Part shown: positions 35,506 to 47,153 of the stretch, in pieces
Numbering within the stretch: position 1 is the stretch's first letter
Layout of the letters: each line of letters opens with the position of its first letter
Source: Heliocidaris erythrogramma
Taxonomy: Eukaryota; Echinodermata; Echinoidea; Camarodonta; Echinometridae
Assembly: GCA_025617745.1 (NCBI GenBank)
Contig: CM046856.1
Coordinates: 31,738,208-31,802,207 of the forward strand
Length of the DNA: 64,000 bases
Reading direction: 5' to 3'
Notes under the pieces: model-generated
Databases searched by the model: none
Seen by the model: only the letters and a program-made list of their open reading frames with translations
Told to the model about the DNA's origin: nothing
Position numbers and translations under genes: made by a program

Positions 35506-38419
35506 AAAATTGAAGCCGCGTATATCATAACAAATACAATGGGAAACTATCACATTATCTCGAAAAACCAGGACCAGCCCTATTTTTCTTCTTTTAAATT
35601 AATAAAGAGGGTGGGGATAGATGGAGAGGAGTTCCCAGGTATTTTCATTTTATTAAAGATTTAAGATTCTATCAAGCCCGGCTGCTAAATTAAACACGCT
35701 TTTTAATGATTATAATAAGCCTATTTCATTATCGTGGAGTCCATGAATGAAAAAAAAAAAAACAATTCCAAAAAATACCAGTGCTATATTCATAAAAAGT
35801 TTTGAGATTTTTTGTTTGTTGTTTCATGTTGCAGGAGTGGTTGGAGTGAAAGCTTGTCATATTCTATGTGTCTACTATATCTTTTCGAACTCTTCAATGT
35901 AAATCCCGGCGCACACTATATAGGATCCGACTGCGACCCGATTTTCGAACAAATTGCAGTTTGCATTAAATGTGAAAGTTTAAAAAAGTGAAATTATCTC
36001 ATTTGAAGTTCGGAATAGTGATACGAATACTAATTTCAAAATTTTGGTTAACTGCAATTCTTCTGGTTAGAGTAAAGGCCAAATCGGCTTCAAATCTTAG
36101 TCGATCGCGAGATTGGTATGACGACACTACGCTGCTGAGATATGTGACGACACACCATGGACCAGTCTTGTCTAAGCAGACGATGTCCCATAACATCTTA
36201 CACATTTTTCAGAGCCTATTTTGTCATCTCCTCTTCACTTATTTCTCTTCCTTCACTAGCGTCAGTCTTAATGTTAGTCTTTGCCTCACTCTTAACTTCG
36301 TGTATGGTATTATTTTGATGAAAAATGCAGCGTTAAAAAATAAAGGAATCAGTCACTTGTAAACAAAATAAGACGCCATTGTATTTTCAGCTGCTTGCAC
36401 CAAGGCATGTTCGGCGTTTCAAGAGGGAACGAATACCATCCTGCTATTATTCGGAGGGCTTTTCAATTTGAAAGTGGGGTTTATTTCATTGATCATTGAC
36501 CCTTCTCCTGTGTATTTACAATCAAACGGTTTTAGCTATCAGAATCTCTTTCACACCATTATAAAGGGAAAGTGAAACTAAGGTCATGTTTAAATACACC
36601 AAACTCTTTATAATTTGATAAATAATTGCATTGCAATTACGTTCATTCATTATAGGACGTCGTCTGCTTAAGCAGGATCGATCCCGAGTGTGACGACATC
36701 AAAACATCGCTATATTTCTGGCGAATCCTCGGATCTTCCAGATGCTGAGAAGAGCTTTTATTTGTTTTGTTTTTATAATCATCAGATACGCAGTTGACAT
36801 AAAACTTATACGATTGCCATCTGTAAGCTTCCCAGTTTCTAGTGATACATTAATTGCCATATTTGTGATTTTCTTTGAATAGCTACTTTAAGCCACGTGC
36901 CTACAGTGAATTTTAATCACTTACAGCATAACAGAGTGTGATCAGTTCGCGTCACGGACGGATATTTCAAAATTTTCCAAGTTGGGAGGCCTGTAATAAA
37001 TAACTGAATAGATGCGATGGATTGCTTTAGGATTTATTTTGGAGGGCATCACTAGGTGTACTGAAAATGATAAAATTTGGTTGTCATGGTTACTTATCTA
37101 AATGAGTGGGAGACTTCTCATTTATTTACTCCTTTTCTATTAATATCAGAAAAACATGATGTTGTCTAATACTTTCACTTGCAAATTTTACAGATAAATT
37201 GGCATCCCTATCAGACATTTTGAATTTCAAAACAAGCTTTAGATTCCATAAGAGATGTGAAATGTGTGCATTATAGATGGAAATATTGCTAAAAGTGTCA
37301 TATTTTGACAACACCCCTGCGTAAAAATAGATTGGTCCAAGAACTCTGGCACCTTGGAACCCTTCGGAAGAACCAAATTTCTAATAACTTTTGATGTATT
37401 TCATGGCAGTGATAGTCTTCCAATTAATTTTATGATAAAATATAATTTGTGTCACGGACGGACAAAATGCTCATGCTCACCACTGGAACCTACTTCTGTG
37501 TATATTTATTTATTTATTTGTTTATGTATTCAGTTATTGGTTGCGTTGTGTTTATTGTGTTTTTTTGATGTTCTTGATCATGCTATCGATCTGTGACTGA
37601 TCATTTTCCCGAGAATTCAATTGTTATTTGCGAAAAGATCACATTTGACATGAGAATGTAGCTACTCAAGGAAGTAGAACATGAAATTTGATGAAAACGG
37701 ATCTAACCTGTTTCTGAAACTGAACTCTTCGGAACTGAACTATTCAATCTCCTTCCTCCTATTTTGACACAGAACATGTGTTTAATGCTACTCCCATTAT
37801 GTTTACATATTATACAGTTTGTAGTACAGAGTCTTCTTTTACTGACATTTCTGCATTATCTTTTGATCCAGAATGCTAAGAAATACACATTATACATGAG
37901 CAGAAAGACCAAAAATCACAGAATATGTTGAGTTTATTTCTATTGCAGTACATTGTGCCGTTCACGAATAAGAACATTTTAATGTTAACTAATCATTAAA
38001 TTCTCTAAATTCGCAACACATTGTAAAATATAATTATAGTCACTATTTTCGTGTACGAATTGGCAATTTTTCTGTTAATTTGAAATTTCATTCACATTGG
38101 TTCATTCAATATACATTTTAGTTTTTTTCAAATTATGTAAAGGCGGACAATAAGAATAACTGGTGCCCATTTGAGGAGGGAAGGCCGATTCATTTAGACC
38201 CTAAGAAAACTATGAACTGCTAAAGACAATCATCTTAAGCATGGGGGATCCCTACCACTGCAAGTAAATAACGCCTCGACATAAATTATGACGTCACAAT
38301 GACAGGATCATATATCTTTTGCACTTCCTTGTCTGATTTGGTTTTGATCCAGCATTATCGACCATCTTAACATGTACCACATTAAGCGATATGTGCATAT
38401 GCTGGCGCATTATATACAG
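34693..38419. other. intronic or intergenic sequence, no gene supported
   Basis: Several medium open frames occur (for example plus strand 35988-36362), but their composition and lack of recognisable motifs give no reason to call them genes. A poly-C/poly-A tract is at 35477-35509. Confidence 0.45.
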
Positions 38420-38640
38420 CTCGGAAAAGAACAGAGACCATAACAGAACTGTTGTCTGAATTAGAATATGTGATTCTCGATAGAGGAGTCGGAGGAATGG
38501 TGGACATGGTGGATGATCATCTGAAGAAATTACATGCTAAAGTGATTTTAACATCAGGCACGCCAACAATCGAGTCTTCCCTGTATATGTCTACTTATCA
38601 GGTCTACTTTATGGAGTGGACTGTCGCCGACATACACTAA
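38420..38640 (+). CDS. unassigned coding-like exon candidate
   Basis: A plus-strand frame of about 73 codons follows an acceptor-like TTATATACAG and ends in TAA. The peptide contains KRTETITELLSELEYVILD, DMVDDHLKKLHAKVILTSG and a C-terminal MEWTVADIH. The residue composition looks protein-like and the codons avoid stops, unlike nearby frames. It has no upstream start codon in frame before a stop, so it would be a terminal exon or a relic of a retrocopy or transposon. I do not recognise the family; the VILTSGTP string faintly recalls helicase motif III, but that is speculation. It lies opposite to the HYR gene, inside its apparent large intron. Confidence 0.3.
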
Positions 38641-39501
38641 TCTGGCATCTTCGCGAAAACAACAGTAAGCATGTTATTTCAAAGAATATGCATTATCTTA
38701 TGTGAAGACAATTTTTCATAGATAAAATGTAATGATATGTATCATGTACCATAATGAGTAATGACTTTTTTGTACGTTCTTTTTAGGTATCTAATATAGA
38801 ATGTTATCTTTTGGTGAAGGCTTCTGTTTTGTGTAAGAGCGACAATGGATGCAATAATACCTACCATGTGAATATTTATTTGCCTTTCCCACCCTGCTTG
38901 CAATATTTTTCTTAGAATTCGTTTAGGGGTTCCTGCAGACACTAATTTTGGCCGAGTAGCCTTGTGTTAACAAACATGACAAACTTACCTCCTTACATGC
39001 CTTATTACTATACATGTTGAGTAATGCATGATTCTTACAACATACAACATACAAAATCACAAATCACACAATCGTATGCAGACTGGTCATATCTTTAACG
39101 GATAAGTTTACAGTAAAATTAAGTTGATTTCTGGAAAAGAAGGAATGTCAAAAATACCGAGTCGGCGAAAAGTTCCAAGAAAATCCATTGAAGGATTAAA
39201 ATTACGAGCTACTCTACATTTTATTTTGAAATTTGACATTTTTCCCCAAAACAATTTATTTTTTGAAAAAAAAAAATTGGAAGCATGTTTGCGCAATTTC
39301 TCCTCTGTCATGTCTGTGAGGTAGACTACATTCCTTTATAAAAAATAAAGAAGATGACTATTAGACTATTTCCTGTACAAAACAAATGAAGAGAAGCTTG
39401 CATACAGTAGGGAAACATAAACTTGTCAATTTGTGTCATGGTCTTCGAAACTGTAAACATTCATACAACTTTCCTTTTCTTTCTTTAGATTTTTCTGAAA
39501 C

Positions 39502-40105
39502 TGGGCCATTCTTTAAAGTGACACAAACGGTCACACACGTGACTATCTAAGTTTGCCTCATTGCTAGAAAATCAGATTAAATTTTATTGATTTTTTGATA
39601 TCACCAGTATCATACATGAAAAAGATTTCCCTTTCTTCGACAAGAATAAATCATTTTCCAACCATAATGATTTTGGAGAGACATTTAAAAACGCCCTTTT
39701 TTGAGTGGTCACACACGTGACCGAACCAATTTTCACCTCTAAAAGAAAAGAATGTCCACTGATTTATGGGAATTTGCTTTCAAACTGTTCAGAGCAATCC
39801 TATCATATAGGAATGAAAAGTGGAAAGTTGCACTCAAAGGGAAATACGAGAAAAATAGGTTTGAATACCAACAAGTAAGACCCTTTTCCGTGCGAGGTCA
39901 CACACGTGACCGACCTTTTTTTAACCTCTGAAAGAAAATGATGTACTCTCATTTAGGATAATTTACCCTCCATCTGTTAGGGTAAGATTTTTATTCAAAT
40001 ATCCAAATTGACAGACTTCTACTACAAGACAAATACTAAAAAATAGGTTTAAATGAACTATATTTCAGGACTTTGGTCACATATTACGTGACTGAGAATG
40101 GCCCA
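39502..40105. mobile_element. inverted-repeat-ended element with a ~180 bp tandem core
   Basis: The ends TGGGCCATTCT (39502) and AGAATGGCCCA (to 40105) are perfect 11 bp inverted repeats. Between them the palindromic box GGTCACACACGTGACC occurs at 39529, 39707 and 39896, and as the worn form GGTCACATATTACGTGAC at 40075. The spacing is 178, 189 and 179 bp. The spacers between boxes are related (CACCTCTAAAAGAAA / AACCTCTGAAAGAAA; AAAAATAGGTTTGAAT / AAAAATAGGTTTAAAT). It is non-coding. Confidence 0.8.
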
Positions 40106-41235
40106 CCTGCTTCTGACCAATTATCTGACTTTCCTCATCTTTATCAAACTGCAGGGTGAACATGCACAGTGAAGCTTAACCTGCCGTTACTGATACAAGA
40201 TTATCATAATACTAATGCGCCATAATTATGGCGAATAGATTCCTTATGCATCGTGACGACAAGGACTCCAACTTTACTTTACCTAAATTAGCCAGTCATT
40301 TCTTTCGGGTGACATGTCGCTGAAATATGAAAACAACGGGCAGAGGATATCAGATATATTTCTATTTCGACCCAAGTCTGCCTGACATGCCCGCTATCTG
40401 AAATCGCGAAATCGTATCCCGGAGTAAATGCTCATCACATACGGTTTCGTTTATGGTTTTCAGCACGAGATAATTGCTCTCGAAAATTTCTACATTAAGT
40501 CACATTGTTGATTCAGTCTATAATGGTTTCGGTTCAATTGAAAACCGACTGGAGAAATGGGGAATCGAAACATGATTATAAATACATCAAAATACGGTTC
40601 ATTATCTTGTGTTTCTGCTCTGGTTTAATTGGTTTTCGTTTTGCTAAACCTTGTTTTTACATTGCAAATTTTCTATTTACTCATTACTCTAAAAATTCAG
40701 TTTTAATGCAAGTCCAATAGGTCATTTCTATCATTATTTAATTTCTATGAATAGCCTATAATTAGCCCAAGGCTATATCTACTCAGCTACAGACATTAGT
40801 ACATTAGATATTCAGGTTTATGTTTACTTGTTTACTGGTTGAGAGGGCGAGTCAGTAAAAAGAACATGCACGCTTTTTAAAGAGGGCATTTTATTTCCAA
40901 GGTGGAATTTTAGATATGATATGATATAATTTTTTCCTATAAACCGATTCGGAGAGCTGAACATGGAAGTGTTCAGCCGCCATTACTGGGGGCCATCCCC
41001 AAGTATGGTAAAAACTAGAATATTCCTGCTTTAGTTCAGGGACGGCCATGCACCTGTCTGAGTATACGTAAGACATTGAATCATCTCTAGTTATGCTCTT
41101 GGCTGGCGCCCACCCCTCCCCCCAGAATAGTGGAGGAACACTGCTCCTAGAAACCATAGAAAGTTTGGGAAATTGATATTTTTGTCAATTGTCAATCGTG
41201 CAAGTTGGTTTGGACTCATTTACAGTACAGTCAAC
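40106..41235. other. intronic or intergenic sequence, no gene
   Basis: No exon, RNA gene or repeat was recognised here. Confidence 0.45.
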
Positions 41236-41585
41236 CAAGGGCGTCGATCCGTTTTTCGGATGGGGGGGGGGGGGGGGGCAAGACAGCCTAACGATGTTCA
41301 TTTCGTACATGATTTTAACGCCTCTTAATTACCAGCTTCTCCACGGTTACATGAAGCAGGGAATAATTAGAGAATGTGCGCGCGGTGAAATTGAAGTCTA
41401 ATCGTTTAATACCTTTTGTATTTCATTGTTTGGAAGGTTTTATTTCCCGAGTTTTGCATCATTTTTCCTAATTCTATTTTACACCTCCGGATTTATTTTT
41501 TGGGAGACGATATGTTTGCCCCACCCCAATATTTTCGGGGGGAACTGTCCCCTTGCCCCCCCCCCCCACCATGATCGACGCCCCT
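41236..41585 (+). mobile_element. hAT-like MITE, GCGTCGATC type
   Basis: AAGGGCGTCGATCC on the left and GATCGACGCCCCT on the right are inverted. Long G (41263-41278) and C (41557-41568) runs are placed near opposite ends, as in the CAGTGGCGGATC MITEs. It is non-coding. Confidence 0.65.
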
Positions 41586-41793
41586 ACAGTCTACTGAAAG
41601 ATGCTCCTTTCAAGATACCCAAGAGCAAACAACAAAGAGTGTTTGTCTTTCAAATTTGTTTGTAAGAAAACATTTGAGTCTTCAAATTATATTTTTCATG
41701 TTTTGTTTGATTCGCATTTAAATTGATGGGTATGTAATCTGACAATATGACATCCGAGATGGTTATGTATCAACTCCGAAACCAAGAATGACC

Positions 41794-41942
41794 TGGGACC
41801 CATTTCATAAAACAAGTAACAAGTAACAAGTAACAAGTTACAATTGTTATAAGCTACTGAAATTATTGAATTTGATTGACTTGGAACAAATATTTTTGTC
41901 ATAGATCCCTGGCAGTTGTAATAGATTTTATGAAACTGGGTC
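41794..41942 (+). mobile_element. short MITE with ~18 bp terminal repeats
   Basis: TGGGACCCATTTCATAAAA pairs with TTTTATGAAACTGGGTCC. Inside, just after the left end, AAGTAAC is repeated four times. It is non-coding. Confidence 0.75.
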
Positions 41943-43836
41943 CTGAAGGTGGCCATGCGCGTACCGAGGGGTTTTTGGGGTGTCCAAATACCCCTTTTGG
42001 TGAAATTTGATTTTAAAACACCCCCTCTTTGCATTGCTGATAACTTTTTTTTTTCTTTTGCTTGCCAGAGAATTTTTGAGTAAAAAAGCGCCACGTACTG
42101 GAGGTGGCGCAAGTGGGCTTGGACATCATCACATAAATTGACCCTGGCATGGTGCAGTCCACTGCGATGGAATAAAATGGTAGCAAAAGAAGCGGGAGGA
42201 GTGAGTCTACTGTGTCAAATTATACCACATACAGCTCCATCTTGAAGCAACACGCAATTAGAAAAGTGGTTAATTTTTCTGACTCACACTGTATATTTTT
42301 ATCTTTTTTAAAGTTGTAAAAACACAATCGCAAAGCCTTTCACAAAATCAACATGAGGCAATTTCAACAGCCTTGTGCATCACCTATAGAAATTATGTGC
42401 GAAATAATCCGAGCATGATTTCTATAGGCAATGCAATCGAGTATTTTACCCTGAGTATATTTTTTTTCCTTCTAAAGTCTTTGTAATCGGGTTTATAAGA
42501 AGCTATTCTGAAAGCCCGATGAAGGTCTTACGGTTGAAATACTGGTTAGAGCTAACATGACTGAAAAAAACAATTACTTTTCTCTCTTTATTTTTACGAT
42601 TTTTTTTTATAAGTTCTTCAGAACTAACTACATTCGGATGCTTGCTGCTGTAAGCTATCCTAGTACATGCGTTCTATTCTACTGTCTTAAACGTAGTTTG
42701 ATTCATTTGTAAGCTTTCACCTATCTCTGCGAAACGTGATATTATACATCTACTGCATGTCAAACTGTAGGCTTAAGAGCCCTTCGGAAATATAGGTTTT
42801 CTTATAGTCAAATTCGCAAAATTAGCTTTCATTTTTTATTTCAAACGCTCGTATTCAAGTGATTTGCTCGTTAGTAATCCAAATGCATTTTTCCAGCGTC
42901 GAATAATGTGCTACGAACATCCAAATTTATTTATTGTCTTCAATTTAAAGAGGCCAAAGCGTCAATCAAATTCATTTATAACGACTCGAGTGCGGATTCT
43001 TGCTCGAGTTTTACTTTCCTTTTCACTAACAGGCAGTAAAGTTAGCAGTATGTTCATTCACTTTCAAACAGGTAGAGGTTTTCAAATGTAATTTGTAGGT
43101 GCAAAATGATGTTGTCATCTAATCATATGGGTGTAAAAACAAATTACTGGACTATACCCTTAAATTATCATATACCGCATCGTTTTAAATGTGTACAGCG
43201 TATTCAAAGTATCCTTTGACATCATATTGTCGGTCTTTTTTTTTGTTTGTCTAATCTCATTTTTTACTTGACCATTCGCTTTGTTATTGTTTAATTTCAT
43301 TTTATTTTTATTTTTTTTTTGAGGAGTGGGGTATAATCACAGCCACCCCCCCCCCCCCCCCCGAAATTGGAGGGCTGTTAAGGGGCTCCAGCCACCCTCA
43401 TAGTCAGAAATTTGAATGTTCATTGGGTAAAATTTGAATGCTCATTTTATCAGAATGCATGCGATCACTTGTCATAAAAAGCAAATTGAATGCTTATTTT
43501 TAGGCAATAGAACTGTTTACTAATGTATTTCAATTTATGCAGTTTCTCTCCAGAATCCATGGTTACCAACCTGCTATGCATAATTGTATCTCTATGGATG
43601 GATCCATTTTGCATATATTAGCTGTTGCTATGTCGAGCAAGTCTCTGACAAGCTTTTGAGTCGTCAAGAGAAACTTTTGTTCAAGAAGTATGCATACAAT
43701 TAGTAAACAGGTCTATTGAATGCTGATCTTGGTGAGAATTCATGTTCAAATGAAATCAAGCGACTGTGCATCAATTTGGCTGCTGTTTTGATGAATTTTA
43801 CCGGGAAACCTATATATTACATGAATGGGTCAGAGC
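41943..43836. other. intronic or intergenic sequence, no gene
   Basis: Contains a GTGTCC/ACACCC-flanked MITE-like remnant at 41950-42020 and T and C runs at 43310-43362. No coding feature is supported. Confidence 0.45.
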
Positions 43837-43959
43837 CAGTGGCGTACCTAGCTAGACCTTGGCTTCAGGGGGAGGAGGCAAGAACAAACAAGCCAATGGT
43901 GATCTAGAATTTTTTTTTGTGTGTGTTTTAGGTGTTCAAACACCCCCTTTTGGTGTTAT

Positions 43960-43995
<36 letters not shown>

Positions 43996-44131
43996 TTGAA
44001 CAGTGTTTTAGGTCTTTAGAAATGAAACAAAAGCTTGTTTTTAACCCCAAAAAGGCTGATAACATTTTTTGGCTTGTCAGAATTTTGGAGTAAAAAACAC
44101 CCACCTTTAAAAAATCCTGGGTACGCCACTG
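43837..44131 (+). mobile_element. hAT-like MITE with a 35-base C run
   Basis: It starts CAGTGGCGTACCTAGC and ends GGGTACGCCACTG. A pure C run of about 35 bases occupies 43961-43995. Internal TTTGGTGT/AACACC blocks are shared with the partial copy near 41950. No clear 8 bp target duplication is visible. Confidence 0.75.
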
Positions 44132-44720
44132 CAATGATTAATTATTATATGGGACGCGTTCAAATTGTTTGGCTTTACACGTGCTTTATGAGCTCTGTTT
44201 GCTTCAAAACGTACACTGTAAACAAATTTGCCGTTTTTTCACGGGAATTTCCTGGCAGTCAGGATGCCGGGAATGCCCGTTTTTCCAGAGTTTTTTTTTA
44301 AATATATATATTTACAATATTATTATGTAAATTTACAATAAAATTATGTAAATATATGCTGATTTCCGGTAAACCAACAGACTTGCTGTTGTTTTACAAG
44401 AAAAAACTGTAAAATTGAAATAACGGCAATAACTTGAAATTTCAAGGGCTAAAAAACCGGTAGTTTTACGGTTATTTTTTACAGTGTTATACTTAACAAT
44501 ACTGTTATGCGATGTCGCATTGCTATCGAGCGAGAAAGATTTTTTTCCCCTTAATTTATGAGGTTTTAAAAGCGATTGGTTACAATTTCCTTTGAAATAG
44601 ATAACTAATGATTAGTACTGAAAGAGTCAGATTTTTTTAAGGTTTGAAATTCTGTCGGGGGCAGTTAATTGCCCGCCTGCCCCCTCCCCCACTGAATACG
44701 CTAATGATCAGAGTCCCTAA
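44132..44720. other. intronic or intergenic sequence, no gene
   Basis: Nothing recognised apart from AT-rich tracts and a CCCGTTTTTC/ACGGTTATTTTTTACAGTGT-type motif near 44270-44480. Confidence 0.4.
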
Positions 44721-45068
44721 GAGGCCTTTCACACTCACTTCTGGACCGCTCCAAGTTAGAGCGCTCCAGAGGAACGGTTCTTGAAGAACGCTTCGTTTGC
44801 TTTCACACTCACCGCATTTTTTATGTCTCGAATCGCTCAACGAGTCAAAGTGGTCTTGTTGCTATGGCAGCTCAGATCAGCGGCTCAAATTTTTCGCGCG
44901 GAATTTCAAACCGTATAATGCGCTGTGCCGCTGCCCGGTCGGTCTGTCGTCTGCTATATTTATACCCGTGACTGTGTTTTGCGTTCTTTGCTTAATTTCC
45001 TGATCACCTGCTATTACTTGTTTGTTTTTGCGTTCTTTGTTTGCCAATTTTTTTGGTGTGCTAACATT

Positions 45069-45712
45069 TTAAAGGACAATTAACCCCACATGATATTCTA
45101 GATGCGGTATTGTCTGCTACGTCTTTCCATGGAGGCTGCCATTTTGTGCATGACACGGATCATTAGGTACCATATGCATTGATAATAGCCTACCTTTACA
45201 ACAGATACGTCGCTTTGTTCTGATTTTATTACGATTGTTATTGGTCATGGGCCTAGATAATTGACGACCCATGAGTTCTAATAGCCATCCTGTAATGCAG
45301 ATTCCTCGCTTTGTTTTGGTATTGTTACGATTGTCTCCGTCCTTGACGTCAATTCTCCGTCTCCACGTACAGAAAGTATATTTTTATGAACAAATTAAGA
45401 CCTTTTAAAAAATATATAAAACTAAACTTACATTTCAGAATATGTGACTATATCTAATATATATTTGTCCTCTAAAAATCAATTACAAGTTAACGATGAA
45501 GGAAATATTACTTGGGATGAAAAATATTTTCGTGTACACATAAAGTAATGGCAGCCCCCTTATTATTGCTAGCAGACAATAACTTGGCTGGAAAATAGTG
45601 ATTTATATCTATATCCTGTGTTTTTACATGAAATTGCATGTATCAAATAAGAGGCATATACTACACCATTCAAAATAAGCTAGTTCATACGCTGAGGTTA
45701 ATTTCCCTTTAA
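45069..45712 (+). mobile_element. TTAA-ended inverted-repeat element, subfamily C
   Basis: It begins TTAAAGGACAATTAACCCC and ends GAGGTTAATTTCCCTTTAA. At 644 bp it is shorter than subfamilies A and B but carries the same landmark, GGAGGCTGCCATTTTGTG, near the left end and AATGGCAGCCCCC near the right. It is nested in the element at 44721-46017. Confidence 0.75.
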
Positions 45713-45874
45713 GTTCGACATGGACACTGGTCGGTATCAAATCGCTCGCTCAATGTATCAAATCACCCATTGATTTCCCGCGCCACACACACTCACTTCC
45801 GGTTGAAGTACGCTTTAGGATCGCTTTGCTTTCACACTGACACGTTGGAGCGCTCTAACGAGGAACCGTTCCTC

Positions 45875-45898
45875 AAGACCACCTCGCGAGGTGGTCTT
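45875..45898. repeat. 24 bp perfect palindrome
   Basis: AAGACCACCTCG followed by its exact reverse complement. It is part of the palindromic right arm of the 44721-46017 element, next to CTGGAGCGCTCCAG, another perfect palindrome. Confidence 0.9.
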
Positions 45899-46595
45899 CT
45901 GGAGCGCTCCAGAAGTACGCTTCCTGGACCACTTGAGCATTCACACTCACCTGGGAACCGCTCCAGAGGAACCGTTCTTAGTTAGAGCGCTCTAACGAAG
46001 TGAGTGTGAAAGGGCTCATAGATTATCAGAGCAAGTGGAGCAATAATTACCTGTTTGATGCGAAAATGGAGCAGTATAATAAAAAGCCTTTGTAGAAGGC
46101 TTTCCATTGTGTGCAGTGACAGGACTCGTACCTTTCAATGACATACTGGTATGAAAAGTGACAGACGCGCGAAAGCCTGTTGCACACCAGGCATCAATTT
46201 GATAGCTAATGTATACGCTAATCAAGTCTATATGAAGGCAATCAGCGAATTTGCAAGTAATTCAACGCGGTGTTTATACACTCCTCAGTATGCTTTCACT
46301 TCGTGCATGGTATCACTTCGTGCATGGGTATTACTTCCACATGTTGACGCGGCATAGACCATCCCAGTCGCTGAGGCAGTCCTGCGTCTGTGCGTCAGCA
46401 AATAACTTGTGTGCCATTTTTTTTCTTTCCCTTTTCACATAATCACATACAAATTATATCATACATTGAACAAATTATATCATACATTGATCGCAGAGTA
46501 TACAAGTAAACCATGTAAATGGACTTTAAAAAAAAAGATCTTGTGAAAAAGGAAAGATTTTATCCACACCTTCACACACACACACACACACACAC

Positions 46596-47011
46596 GTTTA
46601 CATGGCTTTACTTCCGAGGACAGGTATTGTTCCTCTATTGTTCCTCGTCCTCGGACAGTCGACGGAATAAGGCATAAATTCATTGTTCGACGTTCGAGGA
46701 CTATTGTCCGGCTTCCGAGGACCATTGTTCTCATGGTTTTTTTTTTGTTCTCTGTCCGAAAATGTCCTCGGACATAATGCTAAACAAACGCCCACCCACA
46801 CACACACTCACACACGTTTACATGGCTTTACTTCCGAGGACAACTATTGTTCCTCTATTGTTACTCGTCCTCGGACAGTCGACGGAATAAAGCACAACTT
46901 GATTGTTGGACGTTCGAGGACTATTGTCCGGCTTCCGAGGACCATTGTTGTCATGATTTTTTTTTGTTCTCTGCCCGAAAATGTCCTCGGACATAATGCT
47001 AAACAAACTCA
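46596..47011 (+). repeat. two tandem units of ~220 bp with CCGAGGAC boxes
   Basis: GTTTACATGGCTTTACTTCC starts both units (46596 and 46816). Each contains the boxes TTCCGAGGAC, GTCCTCGGACAG, TTCGAGGAC and TGTCCTCGGAC in both orientations and ends CATAATGCTAAACAAAC. CA-dinucleotide tracts precede each unit and follow the second, so the unit and the microsatellite seem to have been duplicated together. Confidence 0.85.
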
Positions 47012-47028
47012 CCCACCCTAACACCCAA

Positions 47029-47043
47029 ACACACACCACACAC

Positions 47044-47098
<55 letters not shown>
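47029..47098 (+). repeat. (CA)n(TA)n microsatellite
   Basis: ACACCACACACCACACAC-like sequence runs into a CA array and then a TA array. Confidence 0.9.
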
Positions 47099-47153
47099 AT
47101 TGTAAGGAAATAACCTAACAACAGCTTTGGACACTCTCGTTGAAATAATATAA

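Larger units (their letters stand above)
44721..46017. mobile_element. terminal-inverted-repeat element with nested insertion
   Basis: GAGGCCTTTCACACTCACTT at the left matches, inverted, AAGTGAGTGTGAAAGGGCTC at the right. Both arms contain AGAGCGCTCCAGAGGAAC / GTTAGAGCGCTCTAACG blocks in many orientations. The terminal style resembles PIF/Harbinger-type non-autonomous elements, but the flanking trinucleotides (TAA and ATA) do not settle it. The TTAA-ended element at 45069-45712 is inserted inside. Confidence 0.65.

Noticed and set aside
35988-36362. Plus-strand open frame of 124 codons
   Set aside because: No recognisable motif, leucine- and serine-rich composition as expected from AT-rich DNA, and no splice or start context worth calling.
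46683-47081. Open frames on both strands across the 220 bp tandem units
   Set aside because: They arise from the repeated CCGAGGAC boxes and CA tracts and have no protein character.
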